From an uncultured Mollicutes bacterium (lineage in GTDB: Bacteria; Bacillota_I; Bacilli_A; ML615J-28; CAG-313): 41,828 nt of DNA. The position numbers and the translations under genes were made by a program. Each line of letters begins with the position of its first letter. The stretch's first letter is position 1. The stretch is taken from positions 1-41,828 of the forward strand of contig UQBM01000018.1 in assembly GCA_900539265.1 (NCBI GenBank), written 5' to 3'. The notes beneath the pieces were generated by a model. That model had not been told where the DNA came from. It did not search any database and worked only from the letters and a program-made list of their open reading frames with translations. Below are positions 31,023-37,476 of this stretch, one piece after another.

Positions 31023-31046
31023 AAACACCATCCTCTTATTAAAAAT

Positions 31047-31075
31047 ATTATATCACATTTTTTATTTTTTCTCAA
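31047..31075 (-). promoter_or_regulatory. Promoter of relQ
   Basis: Minus-strand -35 TTGAGA (31070-31075), 17-base spacer, -10 TATAAT (31047-31052). Confidence 0.7.
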
Positions 31076-31110
31076 AGATTTTAATCCATTTAAATTAATT
31101 AGTTTTTTAG

Positions 31111-31138
31111 TTGATATTTTATTTTTTTTATGTATAAT
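31111..31138 (+). promoter_or_regulatory. Promoter of the CYTH gene
   Basis: -35 TTGATA (31111-31116), 16-base spacer, -10 TATAAT (31133-31138). It is back-to-back with the relQ promoter. Confidence 0.65.
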
Positions 31139-31173
31139 AGTTTAGTATAAAAATTAATAATGAGGTAATATTT

Positions 31174-31749
31174 ATGTCTAAAGAATTAGAAATTGAATTT
31201 AAAACATTATTAACCAAAGATGAATATATTAAACTTTGTGAAAGATTTAAAGATTGTAAAAGAAATCTTCAAATTAACTATTATTTTGATACATCTCGAT
31301 TTACTCTTAAGGCATCTGATATAGGTCTTAGAGTTAGAATGCTTGATAAGGATAAATATATTGTAACTTTGAAAAGGAAAAAAGGATATGTTTTACAAGA
31401 GATTAATGAAAATATTAACAAAGAAACTTTTAATCAATTTTTATCAACAGGAATTGTACCTGTAGAAGAAATTCAAAAAGATTTAGAAGATGTTATTAAA
31501 GGTCAATTATTAGTAAATTATATGTCACTTTCAACATATCGAATAGGTTTCCCCTATAAAAAGGGACAACTTGCAATTGATAAATGTAAATATGTTGATA
31601 CAGTTGATTATGAACTTGAATATGAAGCAACATCATATGAAGCAGGAAAACGTGAATTTGTTGAAATTGTTCGTGAATTTGGGATTACTTATAAAAAAAG
31701 TCAACCAAAAATTAAACGAGCTTATGATGCTTTGCGAAAAAAAATATAA
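31174..31749 (+). CDS. CYTH-domain triphosphatase-like protein (YjbK family)
   Basis: A 191-residue member of the triphosphate tunnel metalloenzymes. ELEIEFK gives the ExExK signature (Glu6, Glu8, Lys10). Tunnel strands with alternating charged residues follow: NYYFDTS, GLRVRMLD, YIVTLKRK, AIDKCKYVD and YELEYEAT. These enzymes cut inorganic triphosphate or nucleotide triphosphates, with Mg2+. The gene lies divergent to relQ, an arrangement conserved in Firmicutes. GAGGT precedes ATG 31174. Confidence 0.9.
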   Translation: MSKELEIEFKTLLTKDEYIKLCERFKDCKRNLQINYYFDTSRFTLKASDIGLRVRMLDKDKYIVTLKRKKGYVLQEINENINKETFNQFLSTGIVPVEEIQKDLEDVIKGQLLVNYMSLSTYRIGFPYKKGQLAIDKCKYVDTVDYELEYEATSYEAGKREFVEIVREFGITYKKSQPKIKRAYDALRKKI

Positions 31750-31778
31750 TTATTAATGAAATTCTAACATAAATAAAA

Positions 31779-31820
31779 ACCTATAAAGTCATTAAGAATT
31801 TCTTAAATAACCTTATAGGT
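31779..31820. terminator. Hairpin between the CYTH gene and spx
   Basis: ACCTATAA (31779-31786) pairs with TTATAGGT (31813-31820) around an inner TTAAGAA/TTCTTAA stem. TTTTTATTT follows on the minus strand, so it mainly serves transcripts from spx. Confidence 0.6.
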
Positions 31821-31874
31821 AATTCAAATACTAAATAAAAATATATAATATAATTATATTAAAGTAATAAACCA

Positions 31875-31901
31875 AAATAGAGAGATTTTTTCTTTCTATT
31901 T
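31875..31901. terminator. Terminator at the CYTH/spx convergence
   Basis: AAATAGAGAGA (31875-31885) pairs with TCTTTCTATTT (31891-31901), one pair G-U in plus-strand RNA, with TTTATTTATTTTT after it on the plus strand. Confidence 0.6.
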
Positions 31902-31902
31902 T

Positions 31903-32328
31903 TTATTTATTTTTAGAATACTTTATATTTAATGCATCATCACTATCAAAGCCACTAAAAGCTTCAATATTTCGTAATTCTTTCGGTAAAAAAATCGTTA
32001 TATCCTCATTATTATAACCAACCTGAAGTTCATTTTCATTTATAATAATTGGACGTTTCAATACACTAGGATATTCAATAATAAATTCAACTAACTCTTT
32101 AACACTCATACTATCTGGATCTAATTTTTTTTCCTTAAATATTTTTGATCTAGTTGATATAATATCTTCAAATCCATTTTCGCTATTTGCTAACATTTTA
32201 AAGATATCATCTTTGCTAAGTTTTATGCTAAAAATATTTTTTTCAGAATATGGTATTTTATATTGATCGAACCATTTTTTTGCTTTACGGCATGATGCGC
32301 AACTTGGAGTAGTATATATTTGTATCAC
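31903..32328 (-). CDS. spx: Spx/ArsC-family redox regulator
   Basis: A 141-residue thioredoxin-fold protein. GTG 32328 is the best start: six bases after AGAGGTGA, and it gives the standard Spx opening (M-IQIYTTPSCASCRKAKKW). CxxC is Cys10/Cys13. SEKNIF, LKRPIIINENELQVGYN and the C-terminal helix are typical. Spx binds the RNA polymerase alpha CTD under thiol stress and is degraded by ClpXP; clpP lies 3 kb away. It is longer by about ten residues than Bacillus Spx. It has its own promoter and faces the opp operon end. Confidence 0.92.
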   Translation of the reverse strand: MIQIYTTPSCASCRKAKKWFDQYKIPYSEKNIFSIKLSKDDIFKMLANSENGFEDIISTRSKIFKEKKLDPDSMSVKELVEFIIEYPSVLKRPIIINENELQVGYNNEDITIFLPKELRNIEAFSGFDSDDALNIKYSKNK

Positions 32329-32347
32329 TATTGTCACCTCTATTCTA

Positions 32348-32376
32348 ATTATATCATATTTTTATGTTTTTTTCAA
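32348..32376 (-). promoter_or_regulatory. Promoter of spx
   Basis: Minus-strand -35 TTGAAA (32371-32376), 17-base spacer, -10 TATAAT (32348-32353). Confidence 0.7.
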
Positions 32377-32400
32377 TACTTTTTTAGTATTTTTTTCATT

Positions 32401-33660
32401 TTATTCTAATTCAATTAGCGTAGGATCTGGTTCAACTTCTTCTCCCCTAAGCTCCTTTTCATATCTAACTAATTCTTCTTTACTAGCATATACAAAATGT
32501 CCTTCTCTTATTTCAGTCATCATTGGTTTATCTTCTGTATATTTTCTTAGTTTAGGATTATAAAAAATTCTTTTTCGGTTTTTTTCATAATCAGGATCTG
32601 GTAAAGGCACCGCTGATAATAACGATTTAGTATATGGATGTAATGGATGAGCAAAAAGTTCATCTGGTGTTGCAATTTCTACAATTCTCCCATAATACAT
32701 TACTCCTATTCTATCGCAGAAAAATTTTACAACTGATAGATTATGAGCAATAAATAATATTGATAAGCCAATTTCATTTCTAATATCATTTAAAAGGTTT
32801 ATTATTTGTGCTTGAATTGAAACATCTAGTGCACTAATAGGTTCATCTGCTATAATAAGTTCAGGATTAACTACTAATGCTCTTGCAATACCAATTCTTT
32901 GACGCTGTCCACCACTAAATTCATGAGGATAACGACTTGCATGATCTGGTAATAGACCAACTAATTCTAATGCTTCATTAACTTTTTTATCAATGTATTC
33001 ATGATTTTTAATTCCATTTATATACATTCCCTCAGCAATGATTTCCTTAACTGTAAGCCTTGGATCAAGAGAATCAATCGGATCTTGAAATATCATTTGC
33101 ATTTTATCCATCAAATCCCTTTTACGCTTATTAATCTCTTTTGATTCTCTAATTCGTTCATAATTATGATTAATCTCATCTTTTAGTCGAGCGATTTTTT
33201 CACTACTTTCTTTTTTGACTAAGTCAATTTTGCTATTAGTAGCAATCGTTGCATTAACATCATTTTCTTGTAAAGATAAATCGCCCTTTAGTTCAGCAAT
33301 TGCATCTTCTTCGGCCTTTTTAATTTCATTAATTTTAGAACGTAATTCCTTTATTTTTATCTTAAAACTACGATTGCCTTGTGAAATTGGTACTCCCTTA
33401 AAAATAATTGTACCATCAGTAATGTTATATAGTTTTATAATAGATCTTCCAGTTGTTGTTTTTCCACATCCAGATTCGCCAACTAAACCAAAAACTTCAC
33501 CTTTTTTTACAGTAAAACTAACATTATGAACAGCCTTTATAACTACTTTGCCTCTACCCCAACCAGATTGAAAGTATTGTCGTACATTTTTTAATTCAAG
33601 AATAGGGCCATCATATTCTGGTTTTGACACTTGATTTTCAGTTTTTAATTCTTTATTCAT
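32401..33660 (-). CDS. oppF: Oligopeptide ABC transporter ATPase OppF with coiled-coil insertion
   Basis: A 419-residue ATPase. ATG 33660 (AGGAGG nine bases upstream) is chosen over the ATG that abuts the site. Walker A GESGCGKT (61-68), Q-loop FQDP (Gln192), signature FSGGQRQR, Walker B LIIADEPISALD, switch IAHN. Between Walker A and the Q-loop, about 85 extra residues (100-186) of Lys/Glu heptads form a probable coiled coil, absent from ordinary OppF. The oligo_HPY region near the C-terminus (HPYTKSLLSAVPLPDP) is present. It overlaps oppD by eight bases and energises peptide import with OppD. Confidence 0.93.
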   Translation of the reverse strand: MNKELKTENQVSKPEYDGPILELKNVRQYFQSGWGRGKVVIKAVHNVSFTVKKGEVFGLVGESGCGKTTTGRSIIKLYNITDGTIIFKGVPISQGNRSFKIKIKELRSKINEIKKAEEDAIAELKGDLSLQENDVNATIATNSKIDLVKKESSEKIARLKDEINHNYERIRESKEINKRKRDLMDKMQMIFQDPIDSLDPRLTVKEIIAEGMYINGIKNHEYIDKKVNEALELVGLLPDHASRYPHEFSGGQRQRIGIARALVVNPELIIADEPISALDVSIQAQIINLLNDIRNEIGLSILFIAHNLSVVKFFCDRIGVMYYGRIVEIATPDELFAHPLHPYTKSLLSAVPLPDPDYEKNRKRIFYNPKLRKYTEDKPMMTEIREGHFVYASKEELVRYEKELRGEEVEPDPTLIELE

Positions 33661-34912
33661 TTGAATCATCCTCCTGTATATGATGTAGTTTTCTTTGACT
33701 TTCGTAACGATTTTTTAATGGATTTTCAATTTTAGGAGCATCTGGATGTAATAACCAAGTTGCAGCATAATGATTATCATTTATTTTGAAAAATGGTGGT
33801 TGACGTTCAAAATCTATTTTCATTGCATAATGATTTCTTGCTGCAAAAGCATCTCCTTTTGGTGGATAAATCATATTAGGTGGAGTACCAGGAATTGCTG
33901 ATAATCTCTTAGAAGTAGCAAGTGATGGCATAGATTCTAGTAAAGCCCATGTATATGGATGTCTTGGATCATAGAAAACATCAGAAGCATTTCCATATTC
34001 TACAATTTTACCAGCATACATTACCGCAATCCGATCCGCCATATTGGCAACAACACCTAAATCATGAGTTATAAATATAATTGTTAACCCTTTTTCTTTT
34101 TTTAATTTTTTGATTAAATCCAAAATTTGTGCTTGAATTGTAACATCTAGTGCTGTGGTTGGTTCATCACAAATTAAAATCTCAGGTTCCATTGCGAGTG
34201 CTATTGCAATGACAATCCTTTGTCTCATACCACCAGAGAATTGAAACGGATATTGTTTAAATCTTTTTTCCGGTTGAGGAATTCCAACCTCACCCATTAA
34301 TTCAATTGCTCGTTTTTTAGCCTCATCTTTTTTTAATCCCTTTTTTAACATTAAAGCTTCTGTTAATTGTTTACCAATTTTCATTATAGGATTTAAACTA
34401 GAAAGCGGATCTTGGAAAATCATTCCAATTTTTGAACCTCTTAAAGTATAAAAATCTTTTTCCTTGCATTTGACTAAATCTTTTCCATCATAATAAATAT
34501 GTCCTGCATCTATGATTGAATTACCTGCAAGAATTCCCATAATAGCCCGACTTGTAACGGACTTACCAGAACCTGATTCACCAACAATACAAAGCGTTTC
34601 ACCCTTTTTAAGATCAAAGTTAACTCCTCTTACTGCTCTTACAATCCCATTAGGTGTTCTAAATGAAACATGTAAATTTTCAACTCTTAAAATTGTATCC
34701 TCAGTTTGTGTAGCAGGTAAATATTCAGGAATTTCTAACTCAGTATCCGGATTAGGAAACTTTTCTTGTAAAGTTTTTCTAGTAAAAATTTTTTTCAAAT
34801 TTTCTTTCATTTTTTGTCCTTTATTATTGGTATTTAAATCCTCACTACTAACTAATTCAAAATCGTTTTGAACATTTTCTTCAACAGTATACTTTTTATT
34901 GTCTTTATCCAT
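33653..34912 (-). CDS. oppD: Oligopeptide ABC transporter ATPase OppD
   Basis: A 419-residue ATPase with a charged N-terminal extension of about 70 residues. Walker A GESGSGKS, Q-loop FQDPLSSLNP, signature FSGGMRQR, Walker B LICDEPTTALD, switch His in ITHDLGV. The oligo_HPY tail (PRHPYTWALLESMPSL, SAIPGTPPN) is present, but the Cys positions of the usual pattern (FxxRCxxA, then C, then AC) read RN, D and AT, so an iron-sulphur site there is lost. ATG 34912 overlaps the oppC stop (TAATG), showing tight coupling. Confidence 0.95.
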   Translation of the reverse strand: MDKDNKKYTVEENVQNDFELVSSEDLNTNNKGQKMKENLKKIFTRKTLQEKFPNPDTELEIPEYLPATQTEDTILRVENLHVSFRTPNGIVRAVRGVNFDLKKGETLCIVGESGSGKSVTSRAIMGILAGNSIIDAGHIYYDGKDLVKCKEKDFYTLRGSKIGMIFQDPLSSLNPIMKIGKQLTEALMLKKGLKKDEAKKRAIELMGEVGIPQPEKRFKQYPFQFSGGMRQRIVIAIALAMEPEILICDEPTTALDVTIQAQILDLIKKLKKEKGLTIIFITHDLGVVANMADRIAVMYAGKIVEYGNASDVFYDPRHPYTWALLESMPSLATSKRLSAIPGTPPNMIYPPKGDAFAARNHYAMKIDFERQPPFFKINDNHYAATWLLHPDAPKIENPLKNRYESQRKLHHIQEDDSNE

Positions 34913-36423
34913 TACTCAGACCCCCTTAATGAAGGATTTAAAGCATCTCTTAAGCCATTACCAAACATATTAAACGAAATCATTAATACTGAAATAAGTA
35001 GTGCAGGAAATAAAGTCAAATATGGATATTGAACAATTCCTAAATCTCTACCAAGATTAAGTAAGTTACCAATTGATACAGTTGAAGCATCAACACCAAG
35101 TCCTAAATAGGCAACAGATGATTCAAAGAAAATAGCACTAGGTATTACTAATACACAACTTGTAACAATAGTTCCAAGAGCATTTGGTAAAATATGTTTA
35201 AATATTAATCTCATATCTTTTGCGCCAAGCGTTCTAGATGATAAAACATATTCACGGTTTTTATAACGATACATTTGTGAACGTACCATACTAGCAGTAC
35301 CAGTCCAACTCGTTAAAACCAATGAAATCGCAACAATAAAAATATTATTTATATGACCAAACAATAACATTTTAGTAATGGTCATTATAACAATCCATGG
35401 AATACCTGTTAAAATTTCTGTAAATCTTTCCATAACTAAATCAACCATTCCACCATAATATCCCGAAATTGATCCCCAAACTACACCAACAGTAATCGAT
35501 ACAATAGCAACAAATAAACCAATTAGTAAAGACAATCTTGTACCTTGCCATAATCTAACCCACATATCTCTTCCAGAATTATCCGTCCCAAAATAATGAT
35601 ACACTTCTTTATAATTTGGATTTAATAGTGGATCAATTAATATTTCATAATTATATAGTTCTTCTATACGTTTTCCCATTGTTTGAAAATATATTTCTTC
35701 TAAATTAGGCGTATTTAGTGTATAACCATATTTAATACAAAATTTTTTCAATTCATTGATGCCTGCTTCTTTTTTAACGACTACCAATTCTTCTCCATCT
35801 TCATTATGCTTAATGATTCCTTCGTTTTGATATTTAATATATTCCTCATAACTTTGACTTCGAAGCCACCTTGGTCTTGTTAAAGCTTTGTATACATTAT
35901 ATTTAAAATCTACTCTGTAGGTAACAACACCTGAAAATATCGTTTCATATTTAGTAGCCTTTAAATCTTCAATACTATCATATCCAACAATATATTCAAA
36001 GAAATAATAGTTTTTGATATCTTTTTTCGGGTCTGTATTCTGTGGATCATCCACAAGGGTATCCACGATTGGATCATTGACACTAATAATATATTCAATA
36101 TTGATACCAGTAATTTTTTTGGTTCCATCTGCAATTCCAAGATTTTCTAATATTGGAATTCTAGGTGGCAAATATTGCTCAGAAATATTCATTGTTGTTG
36201 CATCATATTTACTAAATATTGGCACAAATATGGCCATTAAAATGATTATCATCAAAAGAATAAATGCAACTAAACTACTTTTATTTTTACAAAATCGGCG
36301 AAGAGCATCACCAAAATATCCAACTGCTTTAGTTTCAAATTTTTTATCAAAAATTTTCTCATTCATTTGAACAAATTGGAAATCTTCTTTATTTAAATTA
36401 AAATCTTGCTTATTTTCACTCAT
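34912..36423 (-). CDS. oppC: Oligopeptide ABC transporter permease OppC, enlarged
   Basis: A 503-residue permease; ATG 36423 follows GGGGG. TM1 (SSLVAFILLMIIILMAIFVPIF, about 45-67) is followed by about 200 residues that normally form a short loop. This outside insertion carries YYFFEYIVGYDS and YEEYIKYQNEG lines. The five-helix permease core follows, with the EAA loop EYVLSSRTLGAKDMRLIFKHILP and the C-terminus FNMFGNGLRDALNP. Ordinary OppC has about 300 residues. The insertion could contact the equally enlarged OppA. It lies between oppB and oppD. Confidence 0.93.
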   Translation of the reverse strand: MSENKQDFNLNKEDFQFVQMNEKIFDKKFETKAVGYFGDALRRFCKNKSSLVAFILLMIIILMAIFVPIFSKYDATTMNISEQYLPPRIPILENLGIADGTKKITGINIEYIISVNDPIVDTLVDDPQNTDPKKDIKNYYFFEYIVGYDSIEDLKATKYETIFSGVVTYRVDFKYNVYKALTRPRWLRSQSYEEYIKYQNEGIIKHNEDGEELVVVKKEAGINELKKFCIKYGYTLNTPNLEEIYFQTMGKRIEELYNYEILIDPLLNPNYKEVYHYFGTDNSGRDMWVRLWQGTRLSLLIGLFVAIVSITVGVVWGSISGYYGGMVDLVMERFTEILTGIPWIVIMTITKMLLFGHINNIFIVAISLVLTSWTGTASMVRSQMYRYKNREYVLSSRTLGAKDMRLIFKHILPNALGTIVTSCVLVIPSAIFFESSVAYLGLGVDASTVSIGNLLNLGRDLGIVQYPYLTLFPALLISVLMISFNMFGNGLRDALNPSLRGSE

Positions 36424-36424
36424 A

Positions 36425-37381
36425 TTATCTTGCCCCCATTCTAATTCTTGGGTCAACAACTCCATATGCCAAATCGACTATTAAAATTGTTACTAAATCA
36501 ATAATTGTATAAAAGGATAAAGCTGCCATAGCTAAATCATGATCTGGTTGGGTTTCGGAGATGGCTGTAAGTAATATTCCTCCTACACCTTTTATTCCAT
36601 AAATTTGTTCAATTACCAAAGAACCAAACATAATACCTACAAAGCTTCCAATAATTGATGGTACCAATGGCAATAAAGAATTGCGCAACGCATGTCTAAT
36701 AGTTGCTTGAAACCTATTTAATCCTTTGGTTCTTGCCAATAATAAATATTCACTCGTTAAAACCTCAGTTAATTCGGCTCTTGTTATTCTTGTTAAACTA
36801 GCAATTGGCCCTACTGATAAGGCAATTACTGGTATTATATAGTCTTTCCAATTCGCTTGATCTGCTGCTCTAAACTGAATAGGTAATCCCATATTAGTAG
36901 CATTTATCATAAGTAATGTAACAAAAACAAAAGATGGTACAGATATACAAATCATTACTAATAAACTAATTATATAATCTGTTGGTTTATTTTTTCTAAG
37001 GGCCGCAATGATACCAAATAAGAAACCTAGAGGTGTTGCAATTAATAACGGCCATATATTGATACTGATTGTAAAAGGTATAAATCTAGTTAAGATTGTC
37101 CAAGGATTTTGTCCTACTTCATAGACAACTGATACACCCCAGTTGCCTTTAATTACACCTTTAATCCAATTAAAATATTTTATTAGTATTGGATCATCCC
37201 ATCCTGCTTTTTTACCATATATTACTGCTTCTTCATATGACATTTTAGGATCACTCATTTGATAAAACTTAACTCTTTCTTCAAACGAAGTTGTCAGTTG
37301 CATTAAAAAATATGCGATGGTAAGTATAATGAACAATGTGAAAAGTATTAGTACTATACGTTTTAAAGTATATTTTAACAT
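36425..37381 (-). CDS. oppB: Oligopeptide ABC transporter permease OppB
   Basis: A 318-residue permease. ATG 37381 is eight bases after AAGGAGG; the longer frame begins upstream of it. MLKYTLKRIVLILFTLFIILTIAYFLM is TM1. The core has the EAA loop (LLLARTKGLNRFQATIRHALRNSLLP) and the ending IVDLAYGVVDPRIRMG typical of OppB. Periplasmic residues 30-95 include YEEAVIYGKKAGWDDPI, standard for the family. It starts 96 bases after oppA, beyond a hairpin, so it is probably expressed at a lower level than the binding protein. Confidence 0.95.
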   Translation of the reverse strand: MLKYTLKRIVLILFTLFIILTIAYFLMQLTTSFEERVKFYQMSDPKMSYEEAVIYGKKAGWDDPILIKYFNWIKGVIKGNWGVSVVYEVGQNPWTILTRFIPFTISINIWPLLIATPLGFLFGIIAALRKNKPTDYIISLLVMICISVPSFVFVTLLMINATNMGLPIQFRAADQANWKDYIIPVIALSVGPIASLTRITRAELTEVLTSEYLLLARTKGLNRFQATIRHALRNSLLPLVPSIIGSFVGIMFGSLVIEQIYGIKGVGGILLTAISETQPDHDLAMAALSFYTIIDLVTILIVDLAYGVVDPRIRMGAR

Positions 37382-37402
37382 CGTCTTCCTCCTTTTCATT
37401 AA

Positions 37403-37430
37403 AATTGCGCCAATATTTCATGGCGCAATT
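37403..37430 (-). terminator. Intercistronic hairpin between oppA and oppB
   Basis: AATTGCGCCA (37403-37412) pairs perfectly with TGGCGCAATT (37421-37430); only four T follow. Likely a partial terminator or RNA-stabilising stem that keeps oppA message above oppBCDF. Confidence 0.7.
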
Positions 37431-37476
37431 AGTTTTTCTATTTAATATTAAATAGTAAATTTAGTACAACATTACT

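Noticed and set aside
32375..32391. Terminator of the opp operon
   Set aside because: AATACT/AGTATT with a T-run fits only the plus strand, where there is no gene; in the opp direction the RNA after it is A-rich.
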